Positions 22,999 through 29,107 of a DNA stretch of 29,291 nt are shown here, piece by piece; positions within the stretch are counted from its first letter, which is position 1; each line of letters starts with the position of its first letter. The DNA is taken from assembly GCA_017694215.1 (NCBI GenBank), contig JADIND010000092.1:1-29291 (forward strand), in the 5' to 3' direction. Origin of the DNA: Candidatus Scatousia excrementipullorum (GTDB lineage: Bacteria; Cyanobacteriota; Vampirovibrionia; Gastranaerophilales; Gastranaerophilaceae). Position numbers and translations under genes: made by a program. The notes below the pieces were generated by a model, which saw only the letters and a program-made list of their open reading frames with translations, did not search any database and was not told where the DNA came from.

Positions 22999-24600
22999 AT
23001 GGCAGTAGTTATTTCTTCTTCCGCTCAGGAAAAAGTTTTTGAAGATAAAAGTCTAATAAATATCGGCAATAACCCGAAATGTGATTTCCAAATTAATGTA
23101 GGATATGATGTCCTTTTAACCGTGCAGTTTGATAAGGTTACAGGCAAATGTTTTGTTGCTAATAATTTTAAAAACGATAAAATTCTGTTTAAAGGTAATC
23201 CTCTGGGTAAAATTGAGGTTACTAATATCAGCAAGATAGTTTTTGCAGGAACTAATGAATTTATCAGCGTAAAGGTTGATGCCGGGCAGAAAACGATTGC
23301 CTCTATTGAGAGTGAAGATTTGACGGAAGCTGATTTAAAACGTATTTACGGAAACGATCAGGCCACTATTACCAGAGTTAAAGTTGAAAAACAGCGTGAA
23401 CCTATTGAAAAAGCCCGTGTCGCAATTATTAAACAGGTAGCTTTTTCTATTAATGAGTTGAAACATAAAATTGCCGCAAATACCAGAACAAATATTTTCC
23501 TCCATATAGCAATGTTTGCTGCCGCTATTGTAAGTTCGTTTGCCGTGGCAAATTATCTTATGGGGCTTACTATTGAGCAGGCGGAAAAGTACCTGTATTT
23601 GCCGACGAATATTAAAGCATGGGCTATTTATGCAATTATTGTGTCGGGAATATGCCTGATGCTTAAACAGGGCGTATATTTATCACTTCAGAATAACGTC
23701 GTGAAAGAGCATGTGAAAACGTCGCATTTTGCACAGAATTTTATGATGTTTATGTCAACAATATTTATTCTCGGTATTTACGCTATTAATTTGATTTATT
23801 TTGTAAATGTTAATAACTTTTTGACATTTGCAATATTTATATCACTGTTCTTTGTTGGTATTATGACCTGTCTTGCCATAAGCTGCGGGTATTTTAAATG
23901 CAACAGTCTTGAATGGAATGCCACTTTGAATAAATACGAATTCAGAGAAGATTTTGAAGCTGTTTTGAAAGCGTACAGACTCTGGATTGACAGATATATC
24001 AACAGTTTGAGCAGAACAAAAATTCAAAATATTAAAGACAGATTGTTTAATCTTCAGCTGAAAGCAAGTGTTGAACTTGTTGTCGGTATTTTGACGGCTC
24101 CGTTTCTTGCTTACGGTGTTTCTAATACGCTTGCGATGTGTTTCCCTGAAGCTGCAGGATGGGTCAGAATTTCAGGTTTGAGATTCAGCCCTGTATTTCT
24201 TGTACTTGCGACATTTTTGATTATTTTTGCGTTCTTTGCTTTTGTCGGTGCATTTACTGCATCTAAAAAAATTCAGGGCTCAGAAGTTATTAAACAGGAC
24301 GGATTTAGTGACTACAGACAGCACGGTGTTAATATTTTCGGTATTGAAGGTGTAAGAAAACTCAATGCCGACAAAAATAAATGCCTTGCCATTGCGTTGA
24401 GTATTATATGTATTGAGTTCACAATGAACGTTTCATATTTTATGACGGAAATAGGCGGTGACTTGAAAGGTATCGGACTTTCACTTGTTGCGGCACTTGT
24501 TCCTACGGCTCTGTTGATTGCCGAAACTCTGCTGTTGAGTCAAACTTGTTTTGATATGTACGCTTGCGATGAACTAATTGCAAAAATAGATAAAGATTAA
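22999..24600 (+). CDS. FHA-like domain fused to an eight-TM membrane protein
   Basis: A 533-aa protein. Residues 1-95 look like a forkhead-associated fold: a strand-rich start with SLINIGNNPKCDFQI, which resembles the FHA 'IGR...CDI' core, although the phosphothreonine-contacting Arg is replaced by Asn. Residues 100-160 form a charged linker. Then come about eight TM helices near 166-188, 206-223, 246-269, 274-298, 357-379, 397-421, 461-483 and 492-515, with a polar loop at 300-350. I know no named family with this layout. GAGGT lies 7 nt before the ATG. It is the largest gene of the cassette and probably its membrane platform, with the VWA protein upstream and TonB-like proteins downstream. 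FHA-like is a judgement by eye. Confidence 0.65.
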   Translation: MAVVISSSAQEKVFEDKSLINIGNNPKCDFQINVGYDVLLTVQFDKVTGKCFVANNFKNDKILFKGNPLGKIEVTNISKIVFAGTNEFISVKVDAGQKTIASIESEDLTEADLKRIYGNDQATITRVKVEKQREPIEKARVAIIKQVAFSINELKHKIAANTRTNIFLHIAMFAAAIVSSFAVANYLMGLTIEQAEKYLYLPTNIKAWAIYAIIVSGICLMLKQGVYLSLQNNVVKEHVKTSHFAQNFMMFMSTIFILGIYAINLIYFVNVNNFLTFAIFISLFFVGIMTCLAISCGYFKCNSLEWNATLNKYEFREDFEAVLKAYRLWIDRYINSLSRTKIQNIKDRLFNLQLKASVELVVGILTAPFLAYGVSNTLAMCFPEAAGWVRISGLRFSPVFLVLATFLIIFAFFAFVGAFTASKKIQGSEVIKQDGFSDYRQHGVNIFGIEGVRKLNADKNKCLAIALSIICIEFTMNVSYFMTEIGGDLKGIGLSLVAALVPTALLIAETLLLSQTCFDMYACDELIAKIDKD

Positions 24601-24602
24601 CT

Positions 24603-25424
24603 ATGAAACTGTATAAAATTTTTATGTTTATTGCCGTAACGGTGCTTACAATGATTGTTTTTGCATTCGACCCGAAGCTGCATAAACCTTTTGTTCTGGA
24701 AAAACAGGATTTTAAGATGGCTCAATACACTCAGGAACCTGCAAGTTTACAAACTCTGCGGCTTTTCCGTATGGGAGAATCTCCTGTTGAAGAACAAAAA
24801 ATTGTAGCTAAACTTCCGGAAGATGCAGGGATTATAAAAAGTCAGGTTCATCTGGAGCCTTCCGAATTCTATAAGATGGCCAGCGGTAAGAAAAAAACAA
24901 AAGTAAAAGAACTGGAAGTTATGCCGCCGGCAGAACTTCCGGCACAGCCGACAATTCATGACATTTTTAACTCTCTGCCGCAGCCTGAAGAATTTGAAGA
25001 GGAAGAAGAAGAGTTTGAGATTAGTGAACCTATTGATAATTCTTTAAAAGGAAAACTTCTGCAGAAAAGAGAAGAAACTATCGCATGGAATAAGTGGCGT
25101 AGCGATTTACAAAACAGAATTATGGAAGATGCAACGGTTCCTGCTCCTCTCGGGACAATTTTCTTTTTCTCGTTTAAAGTTAGTAATAAACAGAAAATTT
25201 CTGATATCAGTGTTATGTGTTCAAACCCTTTTTACCAGCAGGAGGCTCTTGATACAATTCTTCCTGTCATAAAAAGTTACAATGGAAAATCGTTTCTTAA
25301 ATTTCCTAAAAAAACGAAAAGAAAGAGTGTTAAATTTGACGGTTCTTATATGATATGGATAGAAAACAGATTTTCATCTCCGGATGAATATAATGATTTT
25401 GAAAGGATACAGTATTATGAATAA
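24603..25424 (+). CDS. TonB C-terminal-like, membrane-anchored protein
   Basis: A 273-aa protein with an N-terminal anchor (about 5-22). A Pro/Glu-rich extended region follows (about 60-150), with an acidic run at 129-139. The globular C-terminal domain covers about 160-258. The last part resembles TonB_C/TonB-box transducer domains: a helix (WNKWRSDLQNRIM), then a GTIFFFSFKVSNKQKISDI hairpin, a helix (YQQEALDTILPVI) and an FPKK strand. This is the usual TonB layout of TM anchor, proline-rich spanner and C-domain. No ExbB/ExbD genes are visible in the window, and the N-terminus lacks an obvious SxxxH TM motif, so energy coupling is unproven. The ATG is 2 nt after the FHA-like gene, and a 41-aa gene overlaps the last 8 nt. 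Confidence 0.6.
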   Translation: MKLYKIFMFIAVTVLTMIVFAFDPKLHKPFVLEKQDFKMAQYTQEPASLQTLRLFRMGESPVEEQKIVAKLPEDAGIIKSQVHLEPSEFYKMASGKKKTKVKELEVMPPAELPAQPTIHDIFNSLPQPEEFEEEEEEFEISEPIDNSLKGKLLQKREETIAWNKWRSDLQNRIMEDATVPAPLGTIFFFSFKVSNKQKISDISVMCSNPFYQQEALDTILPVIKSYNGKSFLKFPKKTKRKSVKFDGSYMIWIENRFSSPDEYNDFERIQYYE

Positions 25425-25542
25425 GCAGGGTGTGATAGTGTTTTTATTGATAATGGCTCTTGCGGGTATTGCAATAACGGCAGTTACGTATGTTTTAAAG
25501 CCGGATATTAATAAGACTGTCATTTTGCGTTTGATGAAGTAA
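25417..25542 (+). CDS. 41-aa single-TM membrane peptide
   Basis: A very short gene. The product has MNKQG, a hydrophobic helix (about 6-27, VIVFLLIMALAGIAITAVTYV), then a basic tail LKPDINKTV and ILRLMK. It starts inside the TonB-like gene, overlapping it by 8 nt (ATGAATAA), with GGA about 10 nt upstream, so it should be translationally coupled. The overlap, the clean TM profile and a hairpin just after the stop support a real gene despite the size. It may be a small subunit or regulator of the neighbouring membrane complex (inference). Conservation in relatives would settle it. Confidence 0.6.
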   Translation: MNKQGVIVFLLIMALAGIAITAVTYVLKPDINKTVILRLMK

Positions 25543-25566
25543 AATCATCCTTTAATGGGATGATTT
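25542..25566 (+). terminator. Terminator-like hairpin after the cassette
   Basis: AAATCATCC (25542-25550) pairs with GGATGATTT (25558-25566) around a 7-nt loop, directly at the stop of the 41-aa gene. No good T-tract follows, so efficiency is doubtful. Confidence 0.45.
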
Positions 25567-25585
25567 CAATAAAAATTTTCTTTAG

Positions 25586-25591
25586 TAGAAT
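25586..25591 (+). promoter_or_regulatory. Predicted leaderless -10 box for the 25598 gene
   Basis: TAGAAT ends 6 nt before the ATG at 25598 (gap TTTTAT). There is no Shine-Dalgarno site and the -35 match is weak. Confidence 0.45.
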
Positions 25592-25597
25592 TTTTAT

Positions 25598-26218
25598 ATG
25601 TTCAGATGTACGGTTTGTCAAAAATTATATACGGCCAGAGTTAAATATTGCGATTGCGGAAATGATGAATTTGTTTATGAAAATGAAAATATTCCGGTGC
25701 ATACGGGGAGGGTTACATCTTCTGCAGACATATTTTCAGTCGGAATATTTCTGTTATGTATAATTTTATCAATTCTGGTATTGTTTTTTTATAATCCGGT
25801 TAAGCCGCACCGAACTCATAAGACAAAACCAAAACCTGCAGTTACGACTCAGAGTGCACAAATTCCGGATATTGATTCCGTATGGGATGATACGCCGGCA
25901 TACATTCCTGCCTCACAGAGCGGCAGTGCATTAGAGATTTATAAAAAATCCCTGCAGAACATGTTAAATTCAAATATACAACCGAAAAAATTCAGCGGTT
26001 CAGGACAATGTGAAATAGAATTCACAGTCACGACTGACGGCAAACTCGTAAACCGCAAAATTTTCAAACACAGTGGCAGCGATGAGTTCAATAATATTAT
26101 TGTAAATATGCTTAAAAATACAAATGAACATAGAATTCCTCCTTCTGATTATCTGGGTGAACCGTTTAGAGGTGAGGTTATTGTACAGGACGGTCTCATT
26201 AAATTATATATAAAATAA
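25598..26218 (+). CDS. Zinc-ribbon / single-TM / TonB-C-like protein
   Basis: A 206-aa protein. Residues 1-22 form a small Cys motif of zinc-ribbon type (Cys4, Cys7, Cys18, Cys20). One TM helix lies at about 44-65, followed by a basic and Pro/Thr-rich spanner (68-105) and a C-terminal domain (about 110-206). That domain resembles TonB_C: a YKKSLQNML helix, an IEFTVTTDGKLVNRKIFKHSG hairpin, a FNNIIVNMLK helix and a final IVQDGLIKLYI strand. The zinc ribbon would be cytoplasmic and the C-domain periplasmic. A TonB-like C-domain attached to a cytoplasmic zinc ribbon is unusual. It lies just downstream of another TonB-like gene but appears to have its own leaderless promoter. A strong hairpin (26224-26251) follows the stop. 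The assignment is by pattern only. Confidence 0.6.
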   Translation: MFRCTVCQKLYTARVKYCDCGNDEFVYENENIPVHTGRVTSSADIFSVGIFLLCIILSILVLFFYNPVKPHRTHKTKPKPAVTTQSAQIPDIDSVWDDTPAYIPASQSGSALEIYKKSLQNMLNSNIQPKKFSGSGQCEIEFTVTTDGKLVNRKIFKHSGSDEFNNIIVNMLKNTNEHRIPPSDYLGEPFRGEVIVQDGLIKLYIK

Positions 26219-26223
26219 CGTTT

Positions 26224-26251
26224 AAGAAGCCGGAGAAGGTTCCGGCTTCTT
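26224..26251. terminator. Strong bidirectional hairpin between convergent genes
   Basis: AAGAAGCCGGA (26224-26234) pairs perfectly with TCCGGCTTCTT (26241-26251) around a 6-nt loop. It lies 5 nt after the 25598 gene and 3 nt after the minus-strand 57-aa gene, so it can terminate both. There is no long T-tract on either side. Confidence 0.7.
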
Positions 26252-26254
26252 GTA

Positions 26255-26428
26255 TCAAAGGGATGATACGTTGAAATCCCGTTCTGCTTTGGAGGAAGAA
26301 GATTCAAAAAATATTTTCAAATATTTTTCGAAAAAAGCTTCCAGTCCGTTGATTTCAGTTTTCAGAGCTTTAAATTCTTCTTCTTTTTGGGTTTTAATGT
26401 TTTCTTTTAATTTTTCATATTCATTCAT
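26255..26428 (-). CDS. 57-aa charged helical protein
   Basis: A short gene on the minus strand. The product begins MNEYEKLKENIKTQKEEEF, continues with an ALKTEINGLEAFFEKYLKI helix and ends with a Ser-rich stretch and DFNVSSL. It is highly charged and predicted to be almost wholly alpha-helical, with a possible coiled coil over residues 1-40 and no membrane segment. A perfect AAGGAG lies 8 nt before the ATG, and a strong hairpin follows the stop, which together make it a convincing gene. I recognise no family and cannot suggest a function. It is convergent with the zinc-ribbon/TonB-like gene and downstream of the composite repeat array on its own strand. Confidence 0.65.
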   Translation of the reverse strand: MNEYEKLKENIKTQKEEEFKALKTEINGLEAFFEKYLKIFFESSSSKAERDFNVSSL

Positions 26429-26524
26429 AAATAATACTCCTTAACAAACTTCACTAAATATTAGTCGGACAAATCGTTAAAAACTTTAGGAAGATTTTGA
26501 AAATTTTTACAAAACTTTATTTTT
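26429..26524. other. Upstream region of the 57-aa gene
   Basis: AT-rich DNA between the 57-aa start and the repeat array. It must hold that gene's promoter, but no convincing hexamer pair is visible. Confidence 0.3.
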
Positions 26525-26813
26525 CGACACTCCGTAATCGCACAAGCCGCCCACATGTCATCCTGAATTTGTTTCAGAATCTTACACCGATATACAAAAA
26601 AGAGATTCTGAACAGTCACAATTCCCGCGAGCCTCCGCGGTTAACGTTTCAGAATGACATGAGAAAAATCCCACTTTAAAAAATGGAGCCAAGGCTTTGC
26701 CGACCTTATTTCAATTATGTAAGACCCCTCACCCCAACCCTCTCCCGCAAGGGGCGAGGGAATATAATGCCTCCCTTCATAAGGAAGGTGGCACGAAGTG
26801 CCGGAGGGTTTCT
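26525..26813 (+). repeat. Tandem composite repeat, unit 1 (289 bp)
   Basis: The unit starts CGACACTCCGTAATCGCAC and contains R1 (26554-26661, 108 bp, ends CATGTCATCCTGAA and TTTCAGAATGACATG), a degenerate R3 (26668-26700) and R2 (about 26724-26813, with a CCCTCTCCCGCAAGGGG arm and the GGCACGAAGTGCC palindrome). The same order recurs in unit 2. Confidence 0.85.
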
Positions 26814-27106
26814 CGACACTACGTAATCGCACAAGCCGCCCACATGTTATCCTGAACTGGTTTCAGGATCTTACCGCCGATATACGAAAAGGGATTCTGA
26901 ACAGTCACAATTCCCGTGAGCCGCAGCGGTTAATGTTTCAGAATGACATGAGGAAAATCCCCCTTCTCTTCCCCCTTTAAAAAAGGGGGCTAAGGCTTTG
27001 TTGCACTTTTTATGTCCGCCCCCTCACCCTAACCCTCTCCCCTCGGGCGAGGGAATATAATGCATCCCTTCATAAGGGAGGTGGCACGAAGTGCCGGAGG
27101 GTTTCT
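26814..27106 (+). repeat. Tandem composite repeat, unit 2 (293 bp)
   Basis: Same order as unit 1: CGACACTACGTAATCGCAC, R1 (26843-26950), R3 (26956-27006, CCCCC-TTTAAAAAA-GGGGG) and R2 (27012-27106). It is highly similar to unit 1 with scattered substitutions and small indels, so the duplication is not brand-new. Confidence 0.85.
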
Positions 27107-27237
27107 CGACACTCCGCAATCGTACAAGCCGTCCACATGTCATCCTGAACTGGTTTCAGCCAATATATAAATAAAGAGAGTCTGAACAGTCACAATTCCC
27201 GCGAGCCTCCGCGGTTAACGTTTCAGAATGACATGAA
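27107..27237 (+). repeat. Tandem composite repeat, partial unit 3
   Basis: Begins CGACACTCCGCAATCG and carries an R1 copy (27136-27235) with an internal deletion of several bases next to the left hairpin. R3 and R2 are missing; R4 follows after a few bases. Confidence 0.8.
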
Positions 27238-27243
27238 GAAAGT

Positions 27244-27282
27244 ATGTAGGTGGGCATACCTGTCTAACAATGAAACTTAAAA
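27244..27282 (+). repeat. R4 repeat, copy 2
   Basis: About 39 bp ending CTAACAATGAAACTTAAAA, the counterpart of 9024-9063. Its last bases supply the stop codon and final bases of the minus-strand gene at 27277-27717. Confidence 0.75.
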
Positions 27283-27717
27283 TCTTGGAATGTATTTTTT
27301 ATCAAGTTTTGTACTTTCTTTGAATAAATTTTTATTGGAAAGTTTGCAATTTTGCGGATTCAGCACATAACTGTCCCAGATGTCCTGCGTTTTGTTATCA
27401 ACCCCGAATACTTTCGGTTGGATTAACAGTGCATTGTAGAGCGTATTAACCTGTGAACGGGTAAATGCACAGGCTGCATATAATGTGACACCTGAAGTCC
27501 TGACCGTCTGTTTATATCCGCAATAGTCGCCAAACCAGCCCGTAATCTGTTTTTTGTCATGAAATACTCTTCCGTTTGCGTTAAAGCTTACTTCCTCATA
27601 ATAAGGTTCACAGGTTTTGAATTTTCTGGCAAATTGCTCGGTGAACCCGTTCAGGCTGTAGGAATAACATACCGGTGCTAGCATTAGTATTAAAATAAAT
27701 GTTATTATCTTTTTCAT
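27277..27717 (-). CDS. Secreted protein of unknown function (146 aa)
   Basis: A small exported protein. The N-terminus MKKIITFILILMLAPVCYS is a clear Sec signal peptide with cleavage expected near residue 19-21. The mature part is about 125 aa, mildly basic, and has four Cys (36, 66, 83, 124) that could form two disulfides, with a central FGDYCGYKQTV stretch and an ACAFTRSQVNTLYNAL helix. I recognise no family. It starts 5 nt after the stop of the 217-aa exported protein and has no Shine-Dalgarno site, so the two are co-translated. Its stop codon lies inside the R4 repeat (27244-27282), which may mean that repeat insertion reset the original C-terminus. Confidence 0.7.
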   Translation of the reverse strand: MKKIITFILILMLAPVCYSYSLNGFTEQFARKFKTCEPYYEEVSFNANGRVFHDKKQITGWFGDYCGYKQTVRTSGVTLYAACAFTRSQVNTLYNALLIQPKVFGVDNKTQDIWDSYVLNPQNCKLSNKNLFKESTKLDKKYIPRF

Positions 27718-27722
27718 ATTAG

Positions 27723-28376
27723 CTATTTTTTACAGAATATGCTGTTTCTTATACGGATTGTCAGTGTAGGAAACAGTTCATCTCTGCTGCCAAAGTGAGA
27801 AAATACAATTTTTCTCGGTCTTTTTACGTCAATTACGGATTTAATCAGTTCTGTCCCGTTTCCGAATTTTTCGTAAGAGTATTTATAAAAATCTCTGTCT
27901 GTATCATTTACAAGCAAAAATGTTTTATGCTTAAAAAATGGTTTTCTCACCGTAATTTTATCATTTTTAAAATCTGATACTTTAATTATTTCGGTATTCG
28001 GGAATAGTTTTTGTATTTCCGGAACGGTCAATTCTCTTCTTGTAATTTGATTTCCGTCAAATCCCAGTTCAAAGAATTTCAAAAGATGCTGGTTGTAGCC
28101 GATAAGCTTATTCCCGTCAAAAAATTCAATGGTTGTGTTGGTATCGTAATATTTTTTCTGGTTTAAAAATTCCGAAAATCCTCCGGTTCCGACAGTCATA
28201 TGTTTGGTAAATGATATGGCATTATTCTGCGGCAGACGCGACCAGGTTTTTCCGGTGCTGCTGTATGTGACCTGTTGATTTACATCAAGATATCCCTGAA
28301 TCGCTTCCGGATAATTGTATGCTTGAGCTGTTCCTGCAAAAAACACTAATGATAAAACTAATAAAATTTTCTTCAT
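27723..28376 (-). CDS. Secreted protein of unknown function (217 aa)
   Basis: An exported protein. MKKILLVLSLVFFAGTAQA is a textbook Sec signal peptide ending in an AxA cleavage site after residue 19. The mature part of about 198 aa is rich in Lys, Phe, Asn and Thr, has no TM helix and only one Cys near the C-terminus, and looks beta-rich (for example TYSSTGKTWSRLP and TTIEFFDGNKLIGYN). I recognise no family. AAGGG lies 6 nt before the ATG, and a promoter with TTGTAA, 17 bp and TATCAT is upstream. It is the first gene of a two-gene unit with the 146-aa exported protein, so the two may act together in the periplasm or outside. It is divergent from the metallophosphatase gene. Confidence 0.75.
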   Translation of the reverse strand: MKKILLVLSLVFFAGTAQAYNYPEAIQGYLDVNQQVTYSSTGKTWSRLPQNNAISFTKHMTVGTGGFSEFLNQKKYYDTNTTIEFFDGNKLIGYNQHLLKFFELGFDGNQITRRELTVPEIQKLFPNTEIIKVSDFKNDKITVRKPFFKHKTFLLVNDTDRDFYKYSYEKFGNGTELIKSVIDVKRPRKIVFSHFGSRDELFPTLTIRIRNSIFCKK

Positions 28377-28407
28377 ATTAAACCCTTTTTTATCTAAAAC
28401 AATACTT

Positions 28408-28436
28408 ATGATATCATATTTAAGTGAGATTTACAA
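28408..28436 (-). promoter_or_regulatory. Promoter of the exported-protein pair
   Basis: On the minus strand TTGTAA (28431-28436), a 17-bp spacer and TATCAT (28408-28413). The predicted start near 28401 leaves a leader of about 25 nt containing AAGGG. Confidence 0.55.
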
Positions 28437-28448
28437 TAATTTTTAGAG

Positions 28449-28454
28449 TATAAT
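28449..28454 (+). promoter_or_regulatory. Predicted leaderless -10 box for the metallophosphatase
   Basis: TATAAT ends 6 nt before the ATG at 28461 (gap CAAGGT). AAGG is only 1 nt from the ATG, too close to act as a ribosome-binding site. The -35 match is poor. Confidence 0.5.
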
Positions 28455-28460
28455 CAAGGT

Positions 28461-29090
28461 ATGAATAACGGCAGATTAATTGCAATGACGGATATCCACG
28501 GTGAATTAGCCAAACTTGACAGTCTGTTGAATAAATTAAATATAACACCTGCTGACGAACTGGTATTTATGGGAGATTATATTGACCGTGGTCCTGATTC
28601 AAAAGGTGTGGTGAACAGAATTATTTCCATGTCTGATATTTGTAAGTGTACTTATTTAAAAGGTTCTCATGAGTATGCATATTTGAAAGCAAGAGAAGGT
28701 GATGAGTATTACAAATACCTCTTTTGGAATTACGGCGGTGTGCAGACTGTTGAAAGTTACGGAAGTTTTGAAAATATTTATAATGTTCACGGAGAATTTT
28801 TTGAAAGTCTGCTGCCCTATTATGAAACTGATAAATACTTTTTCATCCACGCCGGGCTAAGACCCGGAATACCTCTTGAAAAACAGGATGAGGTCGATTT
28901 TTACTACATAAGAGGTGAATTTATTTATCATAAGCACAATTTGCCGAAAAAAATTATCTTCGGACATACCGAGTTTGACAAACCTCTTGTTCAGGAGGAT
29001 AAAATTTGTATCGATACCGGCTGCGGCAAGTATAAAAATGCTGTTCTTACAGCCATAATCTGCGGCAGCAAAGAATTTATCCATTCATAA
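28461..29090 (+). CDS. PPP-type metallophosphatase (Ser/Thr phosphatase / ApaH-like)
   Basis: A 209-aa soluble calcineurin-like phosphoesterase with the PPP-family motif order. It has DIHG (11-14, metal ligands Asp and His), GDYIDRGPDS (38-47), GSHE (68-71), FIHAGLRP (128-135) and FGHTEF (168-172). The third motif is GNHE/GNHD in nearly all family members; here Asn69 is replaced by Ser, removing the usual metal-bridging Asn, while the general-acid His70 is kept. The other ligands are intact. Likely substrates are phosphoproteins or diadenosine polyphosphates, as in PrpA/ApaH-like enzymes, but activity may be altered. The start is set by the ATG with TATAAT 6 nt upstream. It is convergent with an unidentified minus-strand gene starting beyond the window. 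Confidence 0.85.
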   Translation: MNNGRLIAMTDIHGELAKLDSLLNKLNITPADELVFMGDYIDRGPDSKGVVNRIISMSDICKCTYLKGSHEYAYLKAREGDEYYKYLFWNYGGVQTVESYGSFENIYNVHGEFFESLLPYYETDKYFFIHAGLRPGIPLEKQDEVDFYYIRGEFIYHKHNLPKKIIFGHTEFDKPLVQEDKICIDTGCGKYKNAVLTAIICGSKEFIHS

Positions 29091-29107
29091 AACATTTAAC
29101 TGTTGAA

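Noticed and set aside
26497..26980. Three short open frames of about 60 codons in the repeat array
   Set aside because: Two give nearly the same peptide because they read the same tandem repeat, and the third is antisense repeat. They have no independent coding signal.
26525..27237. The regular repeats as a CRISPR array
   Set aside because: The units are about 290 bp with similar sequence throughout, not short direct repeats with unique spacers, and no cas gene is present.
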